IMG/VR virus record: IMGVR_UViG_3300042892_002007
Coordinates: 1 to 35,636 of that record
Strand: one strand, 5' to 3'
DNA length: 35,636 nucleotides
Origin: a virus
In this document: positions 1 to 7,844 of the stretch, one piece after another
Layout of the letters: every line of letters begins with the position of its first letter
How positions within the stretch are numbered: the first letter of the stretch is position 1
The notes under the pieces: generated by a model
The model's database searches: none
What the model saw: only the letters and a program-made list of their open reading frames with translations
Told to the model about the DNA's origin: nothing
Made by a program: the position numbers and the translations under genes

Positions 1-1
1 C

Positions 2-1564
2 GGTGCTATTGATGCGTTCTACGAAGACACTGACAAGCCTGTCATCATCGACAAGTCCCGTGGCTGGCCTATCGGTCAGATCATGGGCGCTATGTCACAG
101 GTGCTAGGTCGTCAGCCTAAGATCATTGCTACTGTTCGTTCTGTTCCTGACTGTGCCGCCAGCTTTATCCGTGTTGCCAAACCAACAGACCTAGACGAGT
201 TCATGGCAACTGGTCAATTGATGGATCACCTCCGCGCCGCTTACATCTCCCTGCAAAACGGCTACGAGTACGCACCAGAAAACTTCCTGTTTGTTGAATA
301 CGAAGACTTGTTAGCTGACCCCAAAGCGCAGTTAGCCCGTATCCATGAGTTCTTAGAACTGCCTGAGTTTGCCTACGACTTCAACAACATTGATGGCTCA
401 AGCGTAGCTGAAGATGACGAGAACCTACACGGTCACGCAGGTATGCACGATGTCAAGCCTGTATTGGCGGCACAGCACAAGCAAGACCCCCGCGATCTAC
501 TGAAGCACCACTACTCAGCATTCTGCCAGCCTGAGTTCTGGCTTGAGCGTCCACGCACAGTTCCTGAGTTGCATGACCTAGATTTACAGCTTGCCGCATC
601 CACAATGGGTGACTTTGCTGAAGGCTGGAGACTGGCTCAGAAGTTAGAAGCAGAAGAACCTAACAATCATCGAGCCGCCTATAACCGTGGCTGGTACTAC
701 CTGCGTCAAGGTCAAATCCAAAAGGGCTACGGCTTGATGGACAGAGGACGAATCGTAGGTGTCTTTGGTAACTCACGCCCTGATGTGCCTACACCCCAAT
801 GGGACGGCAAGACAAAGGGTACGGTCATGCTGTATCTGGAAGGCGGTCTGGGCGATCAGATTCACCAGATTCGCTATGCCAAGCTGATTGCAGAGCGTGG
901 CTGTAAGGTGGTTGTTTCCTGTACTGGACAACTGGCATCCTTATTCCAAGGCGTAGAAGGCGTATCAGCCGTAGTACAGCATGAGGCTACCTTTGGTATC
1001 TACCACGACTTCTTTGTGTCTGGAATGTCTGCTGTGGTTCCTCTAGGCTTAGAACTTCGTGACCTGTCTGGTGCGCCCTACCTTGAGAAGCCAATGTCGA
1101 TCAAAGGGCGTAAGAAACGCATCGGTCTGCGCTGGCAGGGCAACAGTAAATTTGAGCACGAACATCATAAAAAGTTTCCCTACGATCTGATGTTTGACGC
1201 AGTAAAAGATGCTGATGCAGAATTTATTTCTTTGCAGCGAGATGAGGGTGTAGACGCTTGCCCAGCTTGGGTAAAACAAGTACCATTACAGTCATGGGAA
1301 GACACTCGACAAGCGGTGGCTTCATGTGACTTGGTGATCTCAGCCTGTACCTCTGTCAGTCACTTGGCGGCGGCGATGGGCGTAGAAACTTGGGTGGTAA
1401 CTCCGATCATGCCTTACTTCTTATATGCGATTGACGGTGATAAAACGCCGTACTACGACAGCATGAAGCTGGTTCGCCAAGAGGTGTATGGTGATTGGAC
1501 TGCTCCGTTTGAGAAGATCAAAGAGCGTGTTGGTTCTAAGCCAGCATTGAGGAGTGTAGCGTGA
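2..1564 (+). CDS. Sulfotransferase / TPR / GT9-like glycosyltransferase fusion, 5' end outside window
   Basis: The reading frame is open to the left edge (no stop from base 2), so the ATG at 83 is internal and the gene starts upstream. The visible 520 residues begin with the C-terminal part of a PAPS-dependent sulfotransferase: DKSRGWP near residues 18-24, then an ATVRSVPDCAASF stretch like the 3'-phosphate-binding segment, then YEDLLADP. A TPR-like pair of helices follows (about 220-240). The rest resembles ADP-heptose/GT9-type transferases, with GGLGDQ at 281-286 and SACTSVSHLAAAMG near 447-460. The likely role is to sulfate and glycosylate a surface or virion glycan. Its stop overlaps the next GTG start (GTGA). 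Family assignment is from motifs; the substrate is unknown. Confidence 0.75.
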   Translation, partial: GAIDAFYEDTDKPVIIDKSRGWPIGQIMGAMSQVLGRQPKIIATVRSVPDCAASFIRVAKPTDLDEFMATGQLMDHLRAAYISLQNGYEYAPENFLFVEYEDLLADPKAQLARIHEFLELPEFAYDFNNIDGSSVAEDDENLHGHAGMHDVKPVLAAQHKQDPRDLLKHHYSAFCQPEFWLERPRTVPELHDLDLQLAASTMGDFAEGWRLAQKLEAEEPNNHRAAYNRGWYYLRQGQIQKGYGLMDRGRIVGVFGNSRPDVPTPQWDGKTKGTVMLYLEGGLGDQIHQIRYAKLIAERGCKVVVSCTGQLASLFQGVEGVSAVVQHEATFGIYHDFFVSGMSAVVPLGLELRDLSGAPYLEKPMSIKGRKKRIGLRWQGNSKFEHEHHKKFPYDLMFDAVKDADAEFISLQRDEGVDACPAWVKQVPLQSWEDTRQAVASCDLVISACTSVSHLAAAMGVETWVVTPIMPYFLYAIDGDKTPYYDSMKLVRQEVYGDWTAPFEKIKERVGSKPALRSVA

Positions 1565-2688
1565 GCTTTAGATACGCCGCTGGGATAAACAAGCCGGGGT
1601 TTAATCCGCTTGGTGCTCAGACGAGTTCGCTTTTGTACAACTTATTTAGTTGGGGAAATAACAGTAATGGTCAACTTGGCCTTGGTAACTTAACTAACTA
1701 CTCCTCACCAAAGCAAGTTGGAGCATTAACTACTTGGTATGGTATTTTCGCTGGGGATTTTTCTGTATTTTCAACAAAAACCGATAGCACTTTATGGGGA
1801 TGGGGTAACAACGGTAATGGGCAACTAGGGTTAGGTAACACTACATATTACTCATCACCCAAACAAGTAGGCGCATTAACCTCATGGAGCAAAATTTCAT
1901 GTGGGAGCGGTCACACTGTAGCTATTAAAACTGATGGTACTTTATGGTCTTGGGGTGCTAACAGTAATGGTCAGTTAGGTCTTGGAAATACAACAAGCTA
2001 CTCATCTCCCAAACAAGTGGGCTTACTGACTACTTGGCTCAATATTGCTGGTGGGCTTGGAAGTCGCCACACACTCGCCACTAAAACCGATGGCACTCTA
2101 TGGTCTTGGGGAAATAACAGCGTTGGACAGCTTGGTCTTAGCAACACCACTTATTATTCCAGCCCCAAACAAATTGGTGCTTTAACTACTTGGCTAAAAG
2201 TATCATGCGGCAGGTATTTTTCCGCTTCTATTAAAACCAACGGTACGCTTTGGACTTGGGGCGATAACACAAACGGTCAATTGGGTTTGGGCAACACAAC
2301 TTATTATTCCTCTCCTAAACAAGTTGGCGCTTTAACAAATTGGCTTACAGTAACCTGCGGTAAATATTTTACAGTTGCAGTAAAGACTGACGGAACTTTA
2401 TGGAGTTGGGGTAGGAATAATGTTGGTCAGTTAGGTCTTGGCAACACAACAAATTATTCTTCACCCAAACAAATTGGCGCACTTGCAACTTGGTTAACTT
2501 CTGTCGCTGGTTTTACTCATGCTGGTGCAATTAAAACTGATGGATCGTTTTGGGTTTGGGGTAGAAACCATCTTGGACAATTAGGTTTAAATAACATTAC
2601 TAATTATTCAAGCCCTAAGCAGGTTGGAGCTTCTCTTACATGGTTAACTCCAGCCATGACCGACGACTCAACTATAGTTTTAGGATAA
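1561..2688 (+). CDS. RCC1-repeat beta-propeller protein (probable virion or receptor-binding protein)
   Basis: 375 aa, starting at a GTG that overlaps the upstream stop by 4 bp. After a short N-terminus (MSFRYAAGINKPGF) there are seven near-identical units of about 53 residues with core SWGxNxxGQLGLGNxTxYSSPKQVGALTxW. That is the number expected for one closed seven-bladed RCC1/BLIP-II-like propeller. No signal peptide is seen. Codons look A/T-richer than in neighbouring genes, which may mark separate origin. Position beside a second RCC1 gene and sugar-modifying genes fits a tail or capsid decoration that binds a host surface ligand, but the function is inferred. The DNA repeats should allow blade exchange between the two genes. 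Confidence 0.8.
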   Translation: MSFRYAAGINKPGFNPLGAQTSSLLYNLFSWGNNSNGQLGLGNLTNYSSPKQVGALTTWYGIFAGDFSVFSTKTDSTLWGWGNNGNGQLGLGNTTYYSSPKQVGALTSWSKISCGSGHTVAIKTDGTLWSWGANSNGQLGLGNTTSYSSPKQVGLLTTWLNIAGGLGSRHTLATKTDGTLWSWGNNSVGQLGLSNTTYYSSPKQIGALTTWLKVSCGRYFSASIKTNGTLWTWGDNTNGQLGLGNTTYYSSPKQVGALTNWLTVTCGKYFTVAVKTDGTLWSWGRNNVGQLGLGNTTNYSSPKQIGALATWLTSVAGFTHAGAIKTDGSFWVWGRNHLGQLGLNNITNYSSPKQVGASLTWLTPAMTDDSTIVLG

Positions 2689-2691
2689 GTA

Positions 2692-4119
2692 ATGGCAACC
2701 ACCGTCGTATCAGGCGTTCAATACTCAGGTATCTGGAACATCAGCAGTCAAGCCAATGCGCGTGGCTCTAACCAGTGGCCTGCCGCTCCCGGTGCTCCTA
2801 CCATTGGTACAGCCACTGCTACTGGAACGACTACGGCATCAATAACTTTTACTGCGCCAACAAATCTTGGAATTCCTGCAACTATTACTGGGTACACAGT
2901 TACTTCTAGCCCCGGCGGTTTAACTGGCACGGGTGCATCTTCCCCTATTACTGTGTCAGGTTTAACAAGTGGTACAGCTTACACATTTACAGTAACTGCT
3001 ACAAACGCAACAGGCACTGGCCCAGCTAGTGCGGCAAGTAACAGCGTTACACCACCATTACCTGTAAATCTATATTCTTGGGGTAAGGGTCAATTTGGTC
3101 GTTTAGGTTTGGGCAATGTAACTGACTACTCATCACCTAAACAAGTTGGGTCATTGACTAATTGGGTTGAAATTGCGGCACAAAATGATTTTAGTATGTC
3201 AATTAAGACAGATGGGTCTTTATGGGGCTGGGGTAATGGTAGTCAAGGGCGCTTAGGTTTGGGAAATACAACCAGTTATTCAAGTCCAAAACAAGTTGGA
3301 AGTTTGCTAAATTGGTCAAAAATACAAACAGGTGATACTTTCTGCATAGCAATTAAAACAGACGGAACTTTGTGGTCTTGGGGCGACAATAGTTTTGGCC
3401 AATTAGGTTTAAATAACTCTACATATTATTCAAGCCCCAAGCAAGTTGGCGCTTTAACCGCTTGGAGCAAAATATCTTGCGGAAATGCTTTTACTCTTTC
3501 CATTAAAACAGACGGCACATTATGGTCTTGGGGGCGTAATTCATTTGGACAACTTGGTTTGGGTACAAGTGGAGCATATACACAAAGGTCTTCGCCTGTA
3601 CAAATAGGTGCATTAACTGCTTGGGCGAGTGTATCGGCTGAAGGTAATTCTAGTTTGGCTGTAAAAACTGATGGAACACTCTGGGCGTGGGGCTATAATA
3701 ATTTTGGTCAATTAGGATTTGGAAATACAACCGATTATTCAAGTCCTAAGCAAGTAGGTGCTTTAACTAATTGGCTTTTACCATCTGGTGCAAGTACCAA
3801 TAGCTTTGCCATTAAAACCGATGGAACTATATGGTCGTGGGGAAGAGGCGGTCAAGGTCAACTTGGGTTAGGTAATACAACTTACTATTCATCACCCAAG
3901 CAAATTGGCGCTTTGACTATTTGGTCAAGTATAGCTGGTGGTAATAATCAAGCAATTGCATTAAGGACAGATAAAACTCTTTGGACATGGGGCGCAAATG
4001 ACTTTGGGCAACTTGGCTTAGGTAATGTTACTTACTACTCTTCACCAAAACAAGTTGGGGCTTCAGCTAATTGGACTAGAGTTGCCGCTGGCGAAAGATT
4101 TATGTTGGCTATTGGATAA
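2692..4119 (+). CDS. FN3 domain plus seven RCC1 repeats, probable virion adhesion protein
   Basis: 475 aa. The N-terminal GIWNISSQANARGSNQWP stretch resembles segments common at the start of phage tail or structural proteins. Residues about 31-120 form a fibronectin type III domain (Pro-rich start, ITGYTVTSSPGG, SGLTSGTAYTFTVTATNATGTGP). Seven RCC1 units follow. Unit 4 departs from the pattern (GLGTSGAYTQRSSPVQIG), while the others match the preceding gene's units closely. FN3 domains are common on phage virion surfaces, so a displayed adhesin is likely. Only 3 bp separate it from the paralogue upstream, and the pair looks like a duplication followed by addition of FN3. The ligand cannot be told. 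Confidence 0.8.
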   Translation: MATTVVSGVQYSGIWNISSQANARGSNQWPAAPGAPTIGTATATGTTTASITFTAPTNLGIPATITGYTVTSSPGGLTGTGASSPITVSGLTSGTAYTFTVTATNATGTGPASAASNSVTPPLPVNLYSWGKGQFGRLGLGNVTDYSSPKQVGSLTNWVEIAAQNDFSMSIKTDGSLWGWGNGSQGRLGLGNTTSYSSPKQVGSLLNWSKIQTGDTFCIAIKTDGTLWSWGDNSFGQLGLNNSTYYSSPKQVGALTAWSKISCGNAFTLSIKTDGTLWSWGRNSFGQLGLGTSGAYTQRSSPVQIGALTAWASVSAEGNSSLAVKTDGTLWAWGYNNFGQLGFGNTTDYSSPKQVGALTNWLLPSGASTNSFAIKTDGTIWSWGRGGQGQLGLGNTTYYSSPKQIGALTIWSSIAGGNNQAIALRTDKTLWTWGANDFGQLGLGNVTYYSSPKQVGASANWTRVAAGERFMLAIG

Positions 4120-4149
4120 ATCTATAAATTTTTTAACAAGGAGTCTTAA

Positions 4150-4560
4150 ATGACACATTTCGTTCAAGTCCTCAATGGGGAAATCAAACAAGTCTGGGAC
4201 ACACCTCCCGCAGAAGGCGTAGGCAATAACGGCTGGCGCAACGCTGTAGAAGTTCGTCCTGCAATCACAGCACACCGTCAGGGCTACACTGCCCACCGCT
4301 TTGATCTAAACACTGATCCTGTTCAAATCATCTGGGACACATACGAAATCTCCGTGGCTGACCGCAAAAACGGCATGAAGTCCAACGCAGGTTTTGGATT
4401 TCAACAAGTGGTGATGGAGCAGTCCCGCTTACAGCTTTCTCCTAACGCTAACGAGCAGTACGATGCCACAGCGGTAGAGACAGCGCGTCAGGCTATGTTG
4501 ACCAAGCAAGCCGCTATTGATGCCGCTACGACTCACGATCAGCTTGACGCATTGCTGTAA
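4150..4560 (+). CDS. Conserved-looking hypothetical protein after the RCC1 pair
   Basis: 136 aa with a good ribosome binding site (AAGGAG, about 8 bases before ATG). The sequence opens MTHFVQVLNGEIKQVWDTPP and ends in a helical stretch (ARQAMLTKQAAIDAATTHDQLDAL). No catalytic motif, signal peptide or membrane segment is visible. A short protein directly after large receptor-type proteins is often a tail-fibre assembly or attachment factor, but nothing in the sequence proves that here. Codon use resembles the later genes more than the A/T-rich RCC1 genes. Confidence 0.6.
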   Translation: MTHFVQVLNGEIKQVWDTPPAEGVGNNGWRNAVEVRPAITAHRQGYTAHRFDLNTDPVQIIWDTYEISVADRKNGMKSNAGFGFQQVVMEQSRLQLSPNANEQYDATAVETARQAMLTKQAAIDAATTHDQLDALL

Positions 4561-4570
4561 GGGGTAACGA

Positions 4571-5359
4571 ATGAAACGCATCTTGGTGATGGGTCTTCCC
4601 GGAGCGGGCAAGACCACCTTAGCGCAACACATTCTTGACCACTTGCAAGCTGAACGCAAGACGGTCATGTGGTTGAATGCTGATGATGTTCGTAAGAAAT
4701 ACAACGACTGGGACTTCTCCCACGAGGGCCGTATTCGCCAGAGCTTGCGTATGCGCGAGTTGGCTGACAGCTACGATGTAGATTATGTGATCTGCGACTT
4801 TGTTGCTCCTCTTGTTGAGATGCGTAACAACTTCAAAGCTGACTGGACTATCTGGGTTGACACCATCAATCAAGGTCGTTTTGAGGATACCAATAAAGTA
4901 TTTATTCCTCCCAAGGAATATGACTTTAGGATCACTGAGCAGAAGTCTGAGAAGTGGGGTGAGTTCATCGCCGCGCACATCTTGGATGACCGCCGCCGCC
5001 CTGTGTTTGACTGGCAAAAAGAAACAGTCCAGATGCTTGGCAGATGGCAACCGTGGCATGAAGGCCACCGCAAGCTGTTTGAACGGGCGTTAGCTAAGAC
5101 TGGTCAGGTCGTTATCCAGATTAGAGACTGCCAAGGCTGGAACGGCTCTAACCCGTTTGCCGCCAATCAGGTCAAAGAGTTCATTAGCCGTGATCTAGAT
5201 ACTTTGTACCAAGGTCAGTACGAGGTTCAATTGGTTCCGAATATTGTGAACATTACCTATGGGCGTGATGTCGGCTACAAGATTGAGCAGGAATCTTTTG
5301 ACGATGCCACCCACGCTATCTCGGCAACCAAGATACGCAAAGAGATGGGAATTGAATAA
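4571..5359 (+). CDS. APS-kinase-like P-loop kinase fused to HxGH nucleotidyltransferase
   Basis: 262 aa with two domains. Residues 1 to about 150 are a P-loop kinase of the CysC (adenylylsulfate kinase) type: Walker A GLPGAGKTT at 8-16, then NADDVRKKYNDWDFSHEGR, like the APS kinase region that binds substrate. Residues about 155-262 are a small nucleotidyltransferase with GRWQPWHEGH (HxGH at 163-166) and a C-terminal ISATKIR (250-256). The second half looks more like an NMN-type adenylyltransferase than classical ATP sulfurylase. Together they could make activated sulfate for the upstream sulfotransferase, which would explain the grouping. This pairing is inference; the true substrate of the second domain is open. 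Confidence 0.7.
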   Translation: MKRILVMGLPGAGKTTLAQHILDHLQAERKTVMWLNADDVRKKYNDWDFSHEGRIRQSLRMRELADSYDVDYVICDFVAPLVEMRNNFKADWTIWVDTINQGRFEDTNKVFIPPKEYDFRITEQKSEKWGEFIAAHILDDRRRPVFDWQKETVQMLGRWQPWHEGHRKLFERALAKTGQVVIQIRDCQGWNGSNPFAANQVKEFISRDLDTLYQGQYEVQLVPNIVNITYGRDVGYKIEQESFDDATHAISATKIRKEMGIE

Positions 5360-5576
5360 GTACCATGTGCGCTTTAACACCAAGCACAACGGCTCCGACT
5401 TGGTGTGGCGCATATTTGAAAATGGTGCTGAACACCTTGCCTCCGATGTAAGAATCGTTGGTGAGACTTTCACGGAGTGTACTCACGAGCACGGCGAAAC
5501 CAAGTGGAACATAGCCTGTAAGGGTAGGCTGGTCTGGGTAGATAAGGTTGCTGTAATCGTGACGGACAAAGACTGA
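5352..5576 (+). CDS. Small conserved-looking hypothetical protein between sugar-nucleotide genes
   Basis: About 74 aa if it starts at TTG 5352, which overlaps the end of the upstream kinase gene; GTG 5367 is an alternative. An earlier in-frame ATG (5259) would lie deep inside the kinase gene and gives non-homologous-looking sequence, so it was not chosen. The protein reads NKYHVRFNTKHNGSDLVWRIF and later KWNIACKGRLVWVD, consistent with a small compact beta protein. Its stop overlaps the next start (TGATG). Function unknown; tight packing inside the heptose cassette suggests co-expression. Confidence 0.55.
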   Translation: MNKYHVRFNTKHNGSDLVWRIFENGAEHLASDVRIVGETFTECTHEHGETKWNIACKGRLVWVDKVAVIVTDKD

Positions 5577-6013
5577 TGACAATTGTCTTTACCAATGGCT
5601 GCTTTGATGTGCTCCACCGTGGGCATGTTGAGTATCTGGAGAAATCCAAAGCGTTGGGTGACAAGCTAATCGTAGGTTTAAATTCAGATGCGTCTGTACG
5701 GGTACTAAAGCCCGGCAGACCTATTAATTCCCAAGATGACCGCATGGCTGTGCTGTTGGCTCTACGTTGGGTAGATGAGGTCATCATCTTTGATGAGCCT
5801 ACACCGTTGCAATTAATCCACAGAATCAAGCCTGACATCATCACAAAAGGCGGAGATTACAAACCTGAGCAGGTTGTTGGGTTCACCTTGGTCAAACAGA
5901 CAGTTATCATTCCTTTCCTAGATGGCCATTCATCAACAAGGATAATCAATGCAACTCAAAGGAATAGTAAACAAGGGTTGGGGGTCGGAGCTAATTTGGG
6001 CTACCAACGATAA
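5576..6013 (+). CDS. Heptose-1-phosphate adenylyltransferase (HldE C-terminal domain type)
   Basis: 145 aa, a stand-alone cytidylyltransferase-fold enzyme. FTNGCFDVLHRGHVEYL carries the nucleotide-binding HxGH (HRGH, 14-17). It is followed by GDKLIVGLNSDASVRVLKPGRPIN and DIITKGGDYKPEQVVG, which closely match the RfaE domain II family. The reaction expected is ATP + D-glycero-beta-D-manno-heptose 1-phosphate to ADP-heptose, for LPS core. In Escherichia coli this domain is the C-terminal half of bifunctional HldE; here it is a separate gene placed before the kinase gene. The end overlaps the cupin gene by 65 bp, so the last ~20 residues (after SSTRIINAT) are probably a poorly conserved tail. 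Confidence 0.82.
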   Translation: MTIVFTNGCFDVLHRGHVEYLEKSKALGDKLIVGLNSDASVRVLKPGRPINSQDDRMAVLLALRWVDEVIIFDEPTPLQLIHRIKPDIITKGGDYKPEQVVGFTLVKQTVIIPFLDGHSSTRIINATQRNSKQGLGVGANLGYQR

Positions 6014-6311
6014 ATACTGCGGGAAGTTAATGACTTTCCGTAAGGGTGCTAAGTTTTCTATGCACTTCCACTCTGAGAAAGATGAGACTTGGCTAGTCCA
6101 AAGTGGTCTGTTCAAGGTTATTTGGATTGACACCAAAGATGCCAGCCGCCATGAGAAGATCCTTAACGTCGGGGATACATGGCACAACCCACCATTACTC
6201 CCTCACCAGCTAGTCTGCCTAGCAGCAGGTGTGATCTTAGAAGTCTCAACTGCTGATTCCGTAGAAGACAACTATCGAGTAGAAGCGGGGGACAGTCAAT
6301 GCGTATCTTAG
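5949..6311 (+). CDS. Cupin-domain sugar isomerase/epimerase-like protein
   Basis: 120 aa single cupin. The GKLMTFRKGAKFSMHFHSEKDETWLV stretch carries the cupin motif 1 pattern (HxH followed by E), and LLPHQLVCLA with LEVST supplies motif 2. It resembles type II mannose-6-phosphate isomerase C-terminal cupins. The start sits about 10 bases after AAGGAT inside the upstream gene. It lies between the two halves of an HldE system, so a role in heptose or related sugar-phosphate metabolism is likely but not proven. It overlaps the next gene by 13 bp. Confidence 0.65.
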   Translation: MQLKGIVNKGWGSELIWATNDKYCGKLMTFRKGAKFSMHFHSEKDETWLVQSGLFKVIWIDTKDASRHEKILNVGDTWHNPPLLPHQLVCLAAGVILEVSTADSVEDNYRVEAGDSQCVS

Positions 6312-7009
6312 TCATTGGTGATGTCTGTATAGATGAATACAGATACGGGGAAATCCGAAGAGTAAATCCAGAATCTACTGCGCCGTTGTTGAATTTTCAG
6401 GACAGCGAAGAGAAAATGGGTATGGCGTTTAACGTGGCCCAGAACCTTAAAGCTTTGGGTGCAGATGTAACCCTGTCTGTTAGTGAAGAACTATCCCGCA
6501 AGATTAGATATATTGACCGCAGGACGGGTGAGCATCTGCTCCGGGTAGACCATGACGTACAAGCCAAGCCTTATTTTGTTGGCAGTAAGTACATGTTTGA
6601 TGCCATCGTGATCTCGGACTACGACAAAGGTTTTATAACCAACGAGGTCATCTGGAAGCTGCGTCAGAAGTTTCAAGGGCCAATCTACATGGATACCAAG
6701 AAGAAGAACTTAGCTGACTTCCCCAATATTTATATCAAGATTAACCAGCGGGAACTGTACGAATCTACATCTATCCCAGATCCAGAACATCTAATCGTTA
6801 CTTACGGGGCCAAGGGGTGCGGATATCAAGAAACACTCTACCCGGCTAAGGTGATAGAAGTTGTGGATGTATGCGGGGCAGGGGATGTATTCCTAGCGGC
6901 TATGGTGTACAAGCACATACAGACTGGCGACATGGGCCAAGCTTTGCCGTTTGCCAATGAGAAAGCGGCAATATCTTGCCAGAGCATAGGGGCTGTATGC
7001 GTATCTTGA
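6299..7009 (+). CDS. Compact PfkB-family heptose-7-phosphate kinase (HldE N-terminal domain type)
   Basis: 236 aa. VIGDVCIDEYRYGEIRRVNPE matches the N-terminal motif of D-glycero-beta-D-manno-heptose-7-phosphate kinase, and VDVCGAGDVFLAA is the PfkB signature with the catalytic Asp. HldE kinase domains are usually about 310-320 residues, so this one is much shorter. The missing part falls after NVAQNLKALGADVT, where the central region is compressed to SVSEELSRKIRYIDRRTGEHLLRVD. The catalytic core is kept, so it may be a minimal active kinase. It overlaps both neighbours by 13 bp, and both junctions carry the same ATGCGTATCTT start. Confidence 0.75.
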   Translation: MRILVIGDVCIDEYRYGEIRRVNPESTAPLLNFQDSEEKMGMAFNVAQNLKALGADVTLSVSEELSRKIRYIDRRTGEHLLRVDHDVQAKPYFVGSKYMFDAIVISDYDKGFITNEVIWKLRQKFQGPIYMDTKKKNLADFPNIYIKINQRELYESTSIPDPEHLIVTYGAKGCGYQETLYPAKVIEVVDVCGAGDVFLAAMVYKHIQTGDMGQALPFANEKAAISCQSIGAVCVS

Positions 7010-7752
7010 TTACTGGATACAAAGGGTTTATAGGCCAGAACATGGTCAAAGCCCTGTCAGATCACGACCTAGATCTGTGCGAATGGGGTGATGAGTATTC
7101 CCTCTACGGAATAGATAGGGTCATCCACCTGGGTGCCATTTCAGATACCAGGTGTCAAGACTGGGTAGCCCTGCGGAAACAGAACGTGGGCTATTCCATT
7201 ACTTTGATGGAACGCTGTCAGAAGTATGGGATACCCATCCAAATAGCTTCTTCAGCTTCAGTCTACGGCCCAAACAATACAACGTTTAAAGAGACTGACC
7301 AGGTGGCGCCAGCCAATCTATATGCTGAGTCCAAATCTTTAATTGAGCAGTACTTTCATGACATGCGCCCGGTATCGCCGGTGCAGATCTTTAGATACTT
7401 CAATGTCTATGGCCCCCAAGAGGATCACAAGGGTGACCAGGCTTCTCCGTTTCACAAGTTTCGCGAGCAGGCAAAGACAGGAACCATTAAGATATTTGAG
7501 GGTAGCGAAAACTTTAAACGGGACTTTATCCATGTAGACCAGGTCATTGATGTCCATAAGAAGTTCTTTCAAATCCCTAGATCTGGAATTTGGAATGTTG
7601 GCACCGGAAAAACAATGTCTTTTTTGGATGTTGCGCGCTTGGCAGCAGATGAATTTTCAGCGAAAATAGAGACTATTCCAATGCCCATTTTGGGTGGGTA
7701 TCAAATGTATACGTGTGCTGACATGAGCAAATTGAACGGGATATTAAAGTGA
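6997..7752 (+). CDS. NAD-dependent epimerase, probable ADP-heptose 6-epimerase (HldD-like)
   Basis: 251 aa from ATG 6997 (MRILITGYKGFIGQ). An in-frame ATG at 6976 would add seven residues before the Rossmann strand and is less likely. It is a short-chain/extended epimerase: GxxGxxG NAD-binding loop (GYKGFIG), catalytic SSASVYG and YAESK (YxxxK), then RYFNVYGPQED and FKRDFIHVDQV typical of RfaD/HldD. Length is below the ~310 aa of the family. The reaction expected is ADP-D-glycero-D-manno-heptose to the L-glycero form, last step of the pathway encoded by the two genes before it. The stop overlaps the next GTG (GTGA). Confidence 0.75.
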   Translation: MRILITGYKGFIGQNMVKALSDHDLDLCEWGDEYSLYGIDRVIHLGAISDTRCQDWVALRKQNVGYSITLMERCQKYGIPIQIASSASVYGPNNTTFKETDQVAPANLYAESKSLIEQYFHDMRPVSPVQIFRYFNVYGPQEDHKGDQASPFHKFREQAKTGTIKIFEGSENFKRDFIHVDQVIDVHKKFFQIPRSGIWNVGTGKTMSFLDVARLAADEFSAKIETIPMPILGGYQMYTCADMSKLNGILK

Positions 7753-7841
7753 AAGACTGGGCCGAAGCATTGATTGCAGCGGCCTGCCTTGTGGCCTTTG
7801 TTATCTTTGGGACTTACATAATCGCATGGAGTATGGTGTGA
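7749..7841 (+). CDS. 30-aa single-pass membrane peptide
   Basis: A GTG-initiated frame of 30 codons overlapping the epimerase stop by 4 bp, the coupling used elsewhere in this operon. It reads MKDWAEALIAAAC, then a hydrophobic helix through LVAFVIFGTYIIAW and ends SMV. The whole length fits one transmembrane helix with a charged N-terminal cap. It lies between the heptose genes and the lysis module, so it could be a small lysis or membrane-modifying peptide. The evidence is the coupling, composition and absence of another gene here; no homologue is recognised. Confidence 0.5.
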   Translation: MKDWAEALIAAACLVAFVIFGTYIIAWSMV

Positions 7842-7844
7842 TAA

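Noticed and set aside
83-1564. ATG at 83 as the start of the sulfotransferase gene
   Set aside because: The frame is open to the window edge, and the residues before 83 (DKSRGWPIGQI) fit the sulfotransferase domain.
1645-4119. CRISPR array in the regularly repeated RCC1 region
   Set aside because: Repeats are in-frame, diverged and encode RCC1 blades; no short identical repeats with unique spacers.
5259-5576. ATG 5259 as start of the small protein
   Set aside because: It would overlap ~100 bp of the kinase gene with unlikely residues; TTG 5352 or GTG 5367 is more consistent with other overlaps.
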